A stretch of DNA of 64,000 nt, from the NCBI RefSeq assembly GCF_024753245.1, contig NZ_JANUGX010000001.1, positions 310,001 through 374,000 on the forward strand, read 5' to 3'. Position 1 is the stretch's first letter; every line of letters starts with the position of its first letter. The DNA is from Massilia norwichensis. GTDB taxonomy: Bacteria > Pseudomonadota > Gammaproteobacteria > Burkholderiales > Burkholderiaceae_D. This document shows positions 22,939 through 31,004 of the stretch, piece after piece. The translations under genes and the position numbers were made by a program. Under the pieces are notes generated by a model. The model searched no databases and was not told the DNA's origin. It worked only from the letters and a program-made list of their open reading frames with translations.

Positions 22939-23280
22939 GGGTCAACCATGCGCCGGGCGATTCGCGAATATGACTGGCGCGCCACCGTTCTCGGGCCATT
23001 GACGGCACGGCCTGCCAGACTGTGCGTCGTCGTTGACCTCATGTTGGATTCGGCCGAGCCCATGGTCGTATGGTGGGGACCTGAGTACCTGCAGATCTAT
23101 AACGATGCGTACGCTGCCCGGGTCGGTATCAGTGCACTCGAAAAGTTTCCTGCGAGCACTTGGCAACATGGGTGGGTCGCTATTGGACCCACCTTGCCAA
23201 ACCAGCCGATATCAACAGCTTTCGGCCATACTTGCAGACTTCAAAAAGAGCGAGTTCAGAGTCCGCTTCGGGCCTATTGA
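22939..23280 (+). pseudogene. Decayed PAS-domain (hybrid histidine kinase-type) N-terminal fragment
   Basis: The frame encodes a recognisable PAS N-terminus of the family seen in hybrid sensor kinases: IREYDWRATVLGPL, then VVDLMLDSAEPM, VVWWGPEYLQIYNDAY and WQHGWVAIGPTLPN. It then runs out; no further PAS, HisKA or HATPase parts follow. It is a fragment, not a working gene. The stretch 22640-22938 upstream holds no gene or RNA that I recognise, and 23281-23415 is AT-rich non-coding DNA with a possible promoter. Confidence 0.65.
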
Positions 23281-23351
23281 GTTGGAAAACTCTAGGGCAA
23301 AAAGCAGTCCTGATGATCGAGGGCGCCTTTCGCGTAACCGAAATTTTTTTA

Positions 23352-23376
23352 GAGACACTTTCAAATAAACTGTGTA
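23352..23376. promoter_or_regulatory. Weak copy of the TRAACA-N13-TGTNYA motif before the hemerythrin gene
   Basis: GAGACA, 13 bases, TGTGTA. The ACA...TGT core and spacing match the five stronger sites of the island, but the left half is poor. It lies 39 bases before the ATG at 23416. Confidence 0.35.
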
Positions 23377-23415
23377 CATTCAGGATTAGACATCTTTTGT
23401 TTGAAAGCCTGCTTC

Positions 23416-23874
23416 ATGTCAGCCCCCCCCGAACAAGACTTTACCTGGACCGACCAATTTCTGCTCGGTTACGGTCCGATAGACGCCACCCACCGCGAAT
23501 TCGTCGATCTGGTCGGGACGTTGCTGGCGGCGCCCGAAGCCGAACTCATCCACCATCTCGACGCGTTTGCCGAGCATGCCGAGAGCCACTTCGGTGAGGA
23601 ACGCGACTGGATGCTCGCCACTGCCTTCCCTGCAGCGCAATGCCACATCGACGAACACGAGGCGGTGCTGAAGTCGGTGCATGAGGTACGCGCCATGCTC
23701 GCCGGCGGCGGACATGCGGATACCTGCCGCGCCTTGGCGCGCGAGCTGGCGCGCTGGTTCCCGCGCCACGCCGACTATATGGATGCCGCGCTCGCTCAGT
23801 GGATGGCGAAGCGCCGGCTTGGCGGCATTCCTGTCGTGGTCCGCCGCGGCAGCGCGCACCCGGCAGAGAAATAA
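23416..23874 (+). CDS. Bacteriohemerythrin-like oxygen-binding protein
   Basis: A 152-residue four-helix protein predicted to bind O2 at a non-heme di-iron site. All ligand positions are visible in order: His in THREFVDLV, His and Glu in HAESHFGEE, two His in HIDEHEAVL, and His and Asp in HADYMDAAL. I chose the ATG at 23416; a TTG at 23401 is possible and neither has a clear ribosome site. It is the first gene of the catabolic island, 80 bases before the dioxygenase alpha subunit and in the same direction. It might buffer oxygen or guard iron enzymes of the pathway; this is inference from position only. Confidence 0.8.
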   Translation: MSAPPEQDFTWTDQFLLGYGPIDATHREFVDLVGTLLAAPEAELIHHLDAFAEHAESHFGEERDWMLATAFPAAQCHIDEHEAVLKSVHEVRAMLAGGGHADTCRALARELARWFPRHADYMDAALAQWMAKRRLGGIPVVVRRGSAHPAEK

Positions 23875-23898
23875 TTCGGGTATCCGAACATCCTTTGT

Positions 23899-23923
23899 TG
23901 AACAAATTTCTGAGTTGTGTACA
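23899..23923. promoter_or_regulatory. TRAACA-N13-TGTNYA motif, dioxygenase alpha promoter
   Basis: TGAACA, 13 bases, TGTACA. It coincides with a plausible promoter: -35 TTGAAC (23898), 16-base spacer, -10 TACAAT (23920). It ends 31 bases before the alpha-subunit ATG. Confidence 0.65.
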
Positions 23924-23954
23924 ATTCAGAAGCAGGCAAACAAAGGAGACAACG

Positions 23955-25355
23955 ATGCACCATAATGCCGGAACAACACTGCGGGACGGAACCACGGTCT
24001 CGGACCTGATCAACCTCGAGACGCGTGAAGTCAAGGTCCGCGCCCTGTCCGATCCCGAGCTGTATGAGCTCGAGATGGAAAGGATCTTCGCCAAGACCTG
24101 GATCTTCCTGGGTCACGAAACCGAAATCCCGAACAAGGGCGACTTCGTCACCCGCGACATGGGTTCCGACGCGGTCATCGTCGCCCGCGACCGCGACAAC
24201 GAGATTCACGTCTCATTGAACGTCTGCCCGCACCGCGCAATGCGGGTGCAGACCCACGATGCCGGCAATACCAACGTCCACATGTGCATCTACCACGGCT
24301 GGGCCTTCAAGCCGAACGGCGACTTCATCGGCGCTCCGGTCGAGAAGGAGTGCATGCACGGAAAGATGACGCCGAAGGACCAGCTCGGCCTGAAGAAGGC
24401 GCGCGTGGCGCTGTACGGCGGCCTGATCTTCGCCACCTGGAACATCGATGGCCCCAGCCTGGAAGAATTCTTCGGCGACGCCAAATACTATTTCGACACC
24501 CTGTTCCTGCGCACCAAGGGCGGCCTGGAAGTCCTCGGTCCGCCGCAGCGTTTCCGCATCAATGCGAACTGGAAGACCGCCTGCGAACAGTCGGCCGCGG
24601 ACGGATTCCATACCCTGACCTTGCACCGCTGGCTGGCCGAAGTCGGCCCTTATGCGAAAAAGCCGGATGCCGAAGGCAAAGGCGCCGACCTGTCTCCTGA
24701 AATGTATGGCAGCGAAGTCTGGACCGACCACGGTCACGCGCTGCGCTGCATCGAACTCGATCGCAAGATCCTGCGCCTGACTGGCAAGAATCCGGCCGAA
24801 CTCAGCCCGGTCGAAAAGCTGACCGCCCTGCCGCCGCCCGGCATCACGCCCGAGATGGTGCCGGAGCTGCTGGAGCGCTTCGACGATGGCCAGCTCAAGC
24901 TGATGTCCTGGCGCCCGCCCCAGGTCGGCGGCTTCTTCCCGAACGGCCTGTTCGAATTCATCTACCTGCCGCAACCGGACGGCACCATCGTCGGCGCCTG
25001 CGCCCTGCACGCCTACATTCCGAAAGGCCCGGACAAGCTCGAGTTCATGAACTGGATCTTTGCCGAGAAAGACACGCCGCCCGAGCTCAAGGCGCGCATG
25101 CTGCGCCAGTCAGTCCAGATGCTGGGCACCTCAGGCATGGTCGAGATGGAAGACTCCGACACCTGGCCGCACCAGACCGAAGTCGCCAAAGGCGCGATGA
25201 GCAAGACCATCACCATGAAGTACCAGGCGATGTTCGACCAGGGCGCGCCGGAAGGCTGGCCGGGTCCGGGCCATGTGGGCGACGGCTTCACCAAGGACGA
25301 CACCCAGTGGGCATGGTGGAAGTACTGGCACGAGCTGATGACGAGCGAAAAATGA
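23955..25355 (+). CDS. Aromatic-ring-hydroxylating dioxygenase, alpha (Rieske) subunit
   Basis: A 466-residue oxygenase alpha subunit that would add O2 to an aromatic ring to give a cis-dihydrodiol. The Rieske 2Fe-2S motif is complete: CPH, 17 residues, CIYH (near residue 85). The mononuclear iron motif is D-x2-H-x4-H in ADGFHTLTLH near residue 217. ATG 23955 has AAAGGAG seven bases upstream. The beta subunit follows 41 bases later. Electrons would come from the ferredoxin at 54089 and the FAD reductase at 47126, since no such genes are adjacent. The context suggests a role like DitA1 of diterpenoid degradation, which is a hypothesis. Confidence 0.92.
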   Translation: MHHNAGTTLRDGTTVSDLINLETREVKVRALSDPELYELEMERIFAKTWIFLGHETEIPNKGDFVTRDMGSDAVIVARDRDNEIHVSLNVCPHRAMRVQTHDAGNTNVHMCIYHGWAFKPNGDFIGAPVEKECMHGKMTPKDQLGLKKARVALYGGLIFATWNIDGPSLEEFFGDAKYYFDTLFLRTKGGLEVLGPPQRFRINANWKTACEQSAADGFHTLTLHRWLAEVGPYAKKPDAEGKGADLSPEMYGSEVWTDHGHALRCIELDRKILRLTGKNPAELSPVEKLTALPPPGITPEMVPELLERFDDGQLKLMSWRPPQVGGFFPNGLFEFIYLPQPDGTIVGACALHAYIPKGPDKLEFMNWIFAEKDTPPELKARMLRQSVQMLGTSGMVEMEDSDTWPHQTEVAKGAMSKTITMKYQAMFDQGAPEGWPGPGHVGDGFTKDDTQWAWWKYWHELMTSEK

Positions 25356-25396
25356 ACCAGCCGTCGGAAACCCTACAACGCCCTCAGGAGACACCT

Positions 25397-25966
25397 ATGG
25401 AAAAGAATCCGCTCGAGCCGACGCCGCTGCCGCCTTCGCTGCGCGCCAACCGGGTGCCGGTCGGCAGCCCGCTATACAACGATATGGTCGAGTTCATGTA
25501 CGACGAAGCGGAGATGTTCGACACGCTGCGCCTGCGCGACTGGATCGCGATGGTTGCCAAGGACATTGAATACACCGTGCCGCTGCGCCATACCCGCGCC
25601 ACGCGCGACCAGGACAAGTCGGTGGTGCGCACCGTCCAGCACATGTACGACGATTACCGCTCGATCATGCTGCGCGTGATGCGCGTGATGGACACACGCA
25701 GCGCCTGGGGCGAGGATCCTCCATCGCGCACCAAGCACCTGGTCTCGAACATCCGGGTCTACCGGACCGACAAGGAAGACGAATTCAAAGTGCAGAGCTA
25801 CCTGCTGCTGACCCGCAACCGCTTCGACAGCGCCAGCTTCGACCTGATCCCCTGCGAGCGTCACGACGTGATCCGCAAGACCGAGTCGGGCTACCAGCTG
25901 GCGCGGCGCGAGGTGATCATCGACCAGGCGGTGCTCGGCACGCCAAACCTGGGTATTTTCCTGTAA
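25397..25966 (+). CDS. Aromatic-ring-hydroxylating dioxygenase, beta subunit
   Basis: A 189-residue structural subunit of the alpha3-beta3 oxygenase. The cone-shaped fold family is recognisable from EFMYDEAEMFDTLRLRDWIAM near residue 30, the DIEYTVPLRHTR segment, HLVSNIRV near residue 115 and the C-terminal IIDQAVLGTPNLGIFL. AGGAG precedes the ATG at 25397. It has no catalytic residues of its own. A terminator follows directly, so alpha and beta form a short unit, possibly with the hemerythrin gene. Confidence 0.9.
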   Translation: MEKNPLEPTPLPPSLRANRVPVGSPLYNDMVEFMYDEAEMFDTLRLRDWIAMVAKDIEYTVPLRHTRATRDQDKSVVRTVQHMYDDYRSIMLRVMRVMDTRSAWGEDPPSRTKHLVSNIRVYRTDKEDEFKVQSYLLLTRNRFDSASFDLIPCERHDVIRKTESGYQLARREVIIDQAVLGTPNLGIFL

Positions 25967-25983
25967 ATCCCAGGAGTCCCGAG

Positions 25984-26019
25984 AGCCGTCCTCAGCTTCA
26001 GGCTGTGGACGGCTTTTTA
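25984..26019 (+). terminator. Rho-independent terminator after the dioxygenase subunits
   Basis: Stem AGCCGTCC/GGACGGCT (25984-25991 with 26007-26014), 15-base loop, followed by TTTTAT. It lies partly inside the 3' end of the convergent MFS gene, so both functions share the same DNA. Confidence 0.7.
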
Positions 26020-27218
26020 TTGGACAGGCGCAAGGCAAGCAGCACGCCGGCGCCGGCGCACAGGAACAGGACGGCCGCGCCAAGCGCCAGCGAAATCAAG
26101 GATTCCCACAACAGAGGTGCCAGCACGGCGGCGATCAAGGCGTTGAAGCCGGTCTGGACGAACAGCTGTACCGACGAGCCCATGCCGCGCCGTTCGGGCA
26201 CGCAGTCGAGCCCCCGGATAGTGATAGTCGGCACCACCAGCGACATGCCCACATTGAACACGAACAGGTGCAGGACATACCACCCGGCGCCTTCCGGGGC
26301 CGCCAGGCATACCGCAAGGTCGTACACGATCGCAGCACCCATCAGCGCAAACCCGGCCTGCAGGGTCCGGGCCACAGGCCAGCGCGCCGCGACCTTTCCG
26401 GCCAGCGCCGAGCCGGCAACCAGGCCAAGCGTCGCCGGGCCGAACAGCCACAGGAAATCGGCTTCGCCCAGCCCGAGGTGACGCATCAGGAACACTGGCG
26501 CCGACAGTACGTACACGAAGAAGGCGCCGAACATCAGTGCGTAGGATAGCGACCATGTCATGAAGGCGCGGTTGCCGAGCAGGCGCGCATAGCCATGCGC
26601 AAGCGGCGCGAACCGGAAAGGCTGGCGCGCCTCGGCGGGCAGCGTCTCCGGTAGGCGCATTGCCACCGCCGTGAAGAGGCTGGCCGCCAGCAGCGCCAGG
26701 AACAAGAATACGGCGCGCCATCCGAAGCTCCGTTGCAACGCGCCGCCAACCAGCGGCGCGATCGCCGGCGCGAGCCCATACATCATCACGACCTGCGACA
26801 ACATGCGCCGCGCAAGCGGGCCCTCGTGCAGATCGCGCACCACCGCGCGGCCGATCACGATGCCGGCGCCGGCGGACAGGCCTTGCAAGGCCCGCAAAGG
26901 CAGGAGATGGCCGACGCGCGTTGCGAACGCGCAGCCCAGCGAGGCCAGCGCATAGGCGGCCAGCCCGGCCAGCACCACCTTGCGCCGCCCGCAGGCGTCG
27001 GAAATCGCGCCGTGCCACAGCGACATGAACGCGAAGGCGGCGAAATAGACCGATATCGTCTGCTGCAGCGCCACCCGGTCAGTGTGCAAGGCCTGTTCCA
27101 TCTCAGGGAAGGACGGCAGGTAGGCGTTGATCGAGAACGGGCCGAGCATCGCCAGCCCGGCCAGGATCAGCGTAATGCCCGGCTGGCCCGGCATGCGGGC
27201 GGCGCCGACCGTCTCCAC
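25998..27218 (-). CDS. MFS drug-resistance-type transporter (Bcr/CflA family)
   Basis: A 406-residue inner-membrane transporter with 12 predicted helices. FSINAYLPSFPEM after the first helix and the SDACGRRKVVL loop (motif A) near residue 75 place it with Bcr/CflA proton-driven exporters. The GTG at 27218 overlaps the upstream stop (TAGTG); ATG 27194 is an alternative start. It is the last gene of the long leftward catabolic run, behind the two oxygenase-like genes, and could export a toxic intermediate. Confidence 0.8.
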   Translation of the reverse strand: METVGAARMPGQPGITLILAGLAMLGPFSINAYLPSFPEMEQALHTDRVALQQTISVYFAAFAFMSLWHGAISDACGRRKVVLAGLAAYALASLGCAFATRVGHLLPLRALQGLSAGAGIVIGRAVVRDLHEGPLARRMLSQVVMMYGLAPAIAPLVGGALQRSFGWRAVFLFLALLAASLFTAVAMRLPETLPAEARQPFRFAPLAHGYARLLGNRAFMTWSLSYALMFGAFFVYVLSAPVFLMRHLGLGEADFLWLFGPATLGLVAGSALAGKVAARWPVARTLQAGFALMGAAIVYDLAVCLAAPEGAGWYVLHLFVFNVGMSLVVPTITIRGLDCVPERRGMGSSVQLFVQTGFNALIAAVLAPLLWESLISLALGAAVLFLCAGAGVLLALRLSNKKPSTA

Positions 27219-28252
27219 TAGCGCCGCATACCGAGGATGCCTGCTATGTCGAGGCTCGGATCGGCGTCAGGGCCATAGCTGAAGTCGCCCTCGCGCTGGC
27301 GTTCGGCCAGGCGCGTCATCAAGACCCGGTAGCGGTTGCCCGGCGCGTCGAAGCGGGAGCTCAGGTCGCGCCGCTGGCCGGGATCGAAGTAACGCGCGTT
27401 CTGCGGCCGCAGCACCGAATTGTCCTGCGGCTGGATGACATAGGAGATGCGCGGCATCAGCCAGCGGAACGGCGCCGGCGCATGCACCGTGTAATTGGTC
27501 TGGTCGACCCGCGAGCGGTGCTTCCCGACCGGCACGAAGGGCTGTACGTTGGGAATCGCATAGCCGGGCGTGAAGCTGGGATAGGAAATGCACAGGTTGT
27601 TGCGCAGGTGGACGTGCAGCACCGCGCGCAGGTCCTGGTATTGGGCGCGCACGCCGCCGATCCAGCGCATCACCGGCGCCACCGACTTGCGTGTGACGAT
27701 GCGGGTGCGGGTCAGCGTCTCGGAAGTGGAGCTGAACTCGACCACGTCGCTCTCCGACTGTCCGTCGCCGATCGTGTTCGCATGCAGGAAGTCGGCATGC
27801 GTGAGGTCGATCAGGTTCTCGACCGACAGCGGCGAGGCGGCGTCGAAGCGCACCGAACGCTGGGTGTAGCGCGGGATGCCCACGCCATCCGCCGGCAGGA
27901 ACGGGATCAAGGGGATCAGGTCTTCGTGCGCGTTGTCGGGATTGCCGTACCAGACCCACACGTAGCCGTAGCGCTCATGCGCGCGGTATAAGCAGGAGCC
28001 ACCAGTGAAGGCGCTGGCGCCGGCGCGCAGGCGTTCCAGCAGTTCGGGCCGGAACTCGGCGGCGCGTACCCGTCCCTGCTCGCGCCACAGGTAAACGTCC
28101 TGCGCGTGTATCACCCGGCGCAAGGCGCGGTTGCCGACGTCGGCGCTGTAGGCCACCGGGAACCAGGTGTCGCGCAGGTCCAGGTTGCCGGGTATCCAGT
28201 CGCGTTTCGCGTCCGGCGCGGCGAAGCGTGCCGCCTTGTCATCCATATTCAT
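27218..28252 (-). CDS. Oxygenase subunit with mononuclear iron site but no Rieske cluster
   Basis: A 344-residue protein of the ring-hydroxylating/demethylase oxygenase fold. The iron site is intact: NLIDLTHADFLH gives N146, D149, H152, H157 (D-x2-H-x4-H). The N-terminal part keeps the family frame (DTWFPVAYSADVG, VYLWREQG, ERYGYVWVWYG), but where CPHR and CPYHGW should stand there is FRPELLERL and a short loop; only one Cys (C87) is present and no C-x-H or C-x2-H. It therefore cannot hold a Rieske centre. ATG 28252 follows AGGAG and overlaps the upstream gene by 14 bases. That upstream gene has exactly the missing Rieske domain and lacks the iron site, so the two probably act together. Confidence 0.85.
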   Translation of the reverse strand: MNMDDKAARFAAPDAKRDWIPGNLDLRDTWFPVAYSADVGNRALRRVIHAQDVYLWREQGRVRAAEFRPELLERLRAGASAFTGGSCLYRAHERYGYVWVWYGNPDNAHEDLIPLIPFLPADGVGIPRYTQRSVRFDAASPLSVENLIDLTHADFLHANTIGDGQSESDVVEFSSTSETLTRTRIVTRKSVAPVMRWIGGVRAQYQDLRAVLHVHLRNNLCISYPSFTPGYAIPNVQPFVPVGKHRSRVDQTNYTVHAPAPFRWLMPRISYVIQPQDNSVLRPQNARYFDPGQRRDLSSRFDAPGNRYRVLMTRLAERQREGDFSYGPDADPSLDIAGILGMRR

Positions 28253-29186
28253 GCGAAGTCTCCTGTACGGGCCGCGTTGATACTGCCCCACTGTCCCTCC
28301 TTTCACGCGAGGGCGCCGATTCCAGCGCCGCGATGGCGGCCCCGTCGACTTTTGCGCGCACGGTGAACGGTGCGACGCCGGCCAGGCGGCGCAGGCGCCA
28401 GCCCAGCGGGCCCGTGTGCGCACGCGCATGGGCGAAGCCGCGCCAGGCCAGGCTGGTCGTGCCGCGCCTGTTGCGGGTGGCGGCGATGAACAGGGTCGCC
28501 AGCGCCTGCTCGGCGGCATCCAGCAGCTCGACCAAGATGTGGCCGCCCGCCAGCGGCACGCGGGTGCGCACCAGCAGCGGATGGTCGCGCACGAAGGCCG
28601 GGCCGGGCCCCCTGCCCTTCCACACCGCGCCGCGGTCGAGCACGAGATAGCCGCCGTCGCGGCGCGGATCGCCGAGGAAGAAGTCGGTGATCGTCACGCC
28701 GGGGAAATCCAGCAGGCATTCGGGGCCGTCGAGCATCACGTCGAGGTAGTCCTCGAAGGCGATGGCCGCCACCGCGCTGCCGGTGAACTCGCGCCCGGCC
28801 GCCTGGTAGCCGGCGCCGGGCGGCGTCCCCTGGGCCTCGTCGGTTCCCGAGTACACGTGGAGGAAGCCGTTCAGTTCGGCCACCGGATAGGCGCGCGCCG
28901 CCGCCGGCGGAATCTTTTCCTCGCGCCGCAGGTTCGGAATGTCGGTGCAGCGCCCACTCGTCCCATCGAAGGTCCAGCCGTGGTAGGGGCATTGCAGGCC
29001 GCCCGGCCTGACCTGGCCCGGCGACAGCAGCACGCGGCGATGCGGGCAACGGTCTTCCAGGGCGAAGGCATCGCCTTCGGCACTGCGAAACAGCGCCACC
29101 TGCATGCCGTCGCAGACCACCGCCAACGTCTTGCCCGGCGCGAGCTGCTCCGACAGCGCAACGATCCACCATTGTCCTGATGTCAT
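28239..29186 (-). CDS. Rieske protein with a degenerate oxygenase domain
   Basis: A 315-residue protein. The Rieske 2Fe-2S motif is complete: C47-P-H49, 16 residues, C66-P-Y-H69. The following domain still resembles an oxygenase catalytic domain, but at the iron site the sequence reads EDYLDVMLDGPEC, so D149 is kept while the two His positions are L152 and C157. It thus has the cluster but no place for mononuclear iron. GGAGAGG precedes the ATG. It lies 24 bases after the MDR gene and overlaps the Rieske-less oxygenase gene. A similar division of labour is known for caffeine N7-demethylase (NdmC without Rieske, NdmD supplying it), though there the Rieske domain is on a reductase. Confidence 0.85.
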   Translation of the reverse strand: MTSGQWWIVALSEQLAPGKTLAVVCDGMQVALFRSAEGDAFALEDRCPHRRVLLSPGQVRPGGLQCPYHGWTFDGTSGRCTDIPNLRREEKIPPAAARAYPVAELNGFLHVYSGTDEAQGTPPGAGYQAAGREFTGSAVAAIAFEDYLDVMLDGPECLLDFPGVTITDFFLGDPRRDGGYLVLDRGAVWKGRGPGPAFVRDHPLLVRTRVPLAGGHILVELLDAAEQALATLFIAATRNRRGTTSLAWRGFAHARAHTGPLGWRLRRLAGVAPFTVRAKVDGAAIAALESAPSRERRDSGAVSTRPVQETSHEYG

Positions 29187-29210
29187 ACGGTCCTCTCCAA
29201 GGCCATACCC

Positions 29211-30137
29211 TCAGGCGCGCACGCGCGCGGTGATCTTCGCATGCGGCCCGCCGACCTGCGCCGCCCACGCCGCGCCGGCGTCGTCGAAGGCAAAATCGGT
29301 GTAATCGATCCGGATGTCCTGTTCGCGCGCGATGCGCAGCAGTCGCTCCCAGATCGCGCGGCGGTCGGCCGGCGGACGCTGGCCGGTGCCGATGCAGGAC
29401 AGTGTGCGGAACAGCAGGTCGGCAATGTCCAGGTTGACCTGGCGTCCGGCGCCGGTGCCGATGGTCATGATGCGTGCGCCCCAGCGCGTGGCCTTGAGCG
29501 CGCTGAGCATCGGCTGGCCGCAGACCAGGTCGAGCACCACGTCGAAGCCGCCGTCCGTGGCGGCCTTGAGGGCCGCGACATCGTCCTCGCCGCCCATCAC
29601 GACGACCTCGTCGGCGATGCCGCGCTCCTTCAGCCGCGCCAGCGCTTCGCGCGAGCGCGCCGCCGCCACCACGCGCCCGGCGCCGAGGAAGCGCGCCAGC
29701 TGCAGCGCGATCTGGCCCAGCGTTCCGGTCGCACCGAGCACCAGCACCTGTTCGCCCGGCTGGATTTTCGCGTGTTCCAGCGGCACCAGCGCGCCGGTGG
29801 CGGCGATGCCCATCGCAATCGCGGTACGGTCGTCGACGTCGTCCGGCACGTCCCAGACTTCCTCGGCCGGCACCAGGGTGCGCTCGGCCCAGGCGCCGTA
29901 GGGCAGCACCGAGCGTTCGCCGAAGTAGACGCGGCGTCCGTCCCGGGTCCGTCCCACGCCTTCGCCGCGGATCACGCAGGGATAGGCCACGCCGAGGCGG
30001 TAGGCGCCCAGCACGTCCCAGCCGCCCAGCCCGGCGGTATCGACCTCGATCAGCACCGCGCCGTCGCGCGCCGCCGGCTCGGGAAAATCGCCGATGACCG
30101 GCGCCGCGCCGCGTTCATGAATGATGGCAGCCTTCAT
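29211..30137 (-). CDS. Zinc-free MDR / quinone-oxidoreductase-like dehydrogenase
   Basis: A 308-residue NAD(P)H-dependent medium-chain dehydrogenase/reductase. The GroES-like N-terminus has GLGGWDVLGAYR and YPCVIRGEGVG where quinone reductases have the substrate loop. The Rossmann motif is VLVLGATGTLGQIALQLAR near residue 140. The catalytic and structural zinc cysteines are absent, as in the QOR/YhdH branch. ATG 30137 overlaps the upstream SDR stop (TGATG). It probably reduces or oxidises an enone or ring ketone of the pathway; the substrate is unknown. Confidence 0.8.
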   Translation of the reverse strand: MKAAIIHERGAAPVIGDFPEPAARDGAVLIEVDTAGLGGWDVLGAYRLGVAYPCVIRGEGVGRTRDGRRVYFGERSVLPYGAWAERTLVPAEEVWDVPDDVDDRTAIAMGIAATGALVPLEHAKIQPGEQVLVLGATGTLGQIALQLARFLGAGRVVAAARSREALARLKERGIADEVVVMGGEDDVAALKAATDGGFDVVLDLVCGQPMLSALKATRWGARIMTIGTGAGRQVNLDIADLLFRTLSCIGTGQRPPADRRAIWERLLRIAREQDIRIDYTDFAFDDAGAAWAAQVGGPHAKITARVRA

Positions 30138-30979
30138 CACATTCCCTTCGCGCCGGTTTGCGCAAACAAGGCCTTCATCGCCACCAGGGAAGGCGTATGG
30201 CTGCCGAAGCCGCCGTCGGCGACCAGCGTGGTGCCGGTGACGAAAGCCGATTCGTCGGACGCCAGGAAGGCCACCACGTCGGCGATCTGGCGCGGCGTGC
30301 CCAGTTCGGGCGTCAGGTGGTTCTCGCGCAGGATCTCGAGCAGCGGCGCCGGCATGCTCTCGTGTGCGTTCTCGGCCGGGGCCAGCCCGATCTGCAGCGC
30401 GTTCGAGCGGATGCCCTGCTTGCCATACTGCGCCGCCACCGAGCGCGCCAGCATGATCAGCGCCGCTTTCGAAGCGGCATAGGCCGTCAGTGACAGGTCG
30501 CCCTGCACGCCCAGGCCCGAGGTGACGAAGATCACCGAGCCGCGCCCGTGCTTGAGCATCTCGCGGATCGCGTATTTACTGCACAGCATGGCGCCGCGCA
30601 GGTTGACCGCCATGGCGCGATCCCATGCTTCGACGTCCATGTTGACGACGTCGCGGTCGCGCCGGCGCTGCTCCACGCTCAGGATGGCCGCATTGTTGTG
30701 CAGGACGTCGACGCGGCCGAAGCGCGCCACTACCGCCTCGACCATCGCGCTGACCTCGGGCTCGCTCGAGATGTCGCATTGCAGCGCCAGGGCTTGCCCG
30801 CCCTGCGCCTCGATGCCGGCCGCCACACGGCGCGCGGCTTCACCGTCGATGTCGACGACGGCCACGCGAGCTCCATGCGCCGCAAGCACGCGCGCCGCCT
30901 CGGCGCCCAGGCCGCCGCCGGCGCCTGTCAGGATGGCGACCCGCCCGTCCAGCTTTCCTTTGTTCACTGCGTCATCCAT
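30137..30979 (-). CDS. Short-chain dehydrogenase/reductase
   Basis: A 280-residue classical SDR. Cofactor motif TGAGGGLGAEAARV near residue 18, NNAA near residue 94, and the active site Ser in FVTSGLGV with Y-x3-K in YAASKAAL near residue 163 are all present. The VDIDGEA segment after beta-2 suggests NAD preference. It sits between the enoyl-CoA hydratase and the MDR gene in a tight leftward run. Confidence 0.85.
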   Translation of the reverse strand: MDDAVNKGKLDGRVAILTGAGGGLGAEAARVLAAHGARVAVVDIDGEAARRVAAGIEAQGGQALALQCDISSEPEVSAMVEAVVARFGRVDVLHNNAAILSVEQRRRDRDVVNMDVEAWDRAMAVNLRGAMLCSKYAIREMLKHGRGSVIFVTSGLGVQGDLSLTAYAASKAALIMLARSVAAQYGKQGIRSNALQIGLAPAENAHESMPAPLLEILRENHLTPELGTPRQIADVVAFLASDESAFVTGTTLVADGGFGSHTPSLVAMKALFAQTGAKGM

Positions 30980-31004
30980 TTCCGGTCTCCGTCAGGGGCC
31001 GCGT

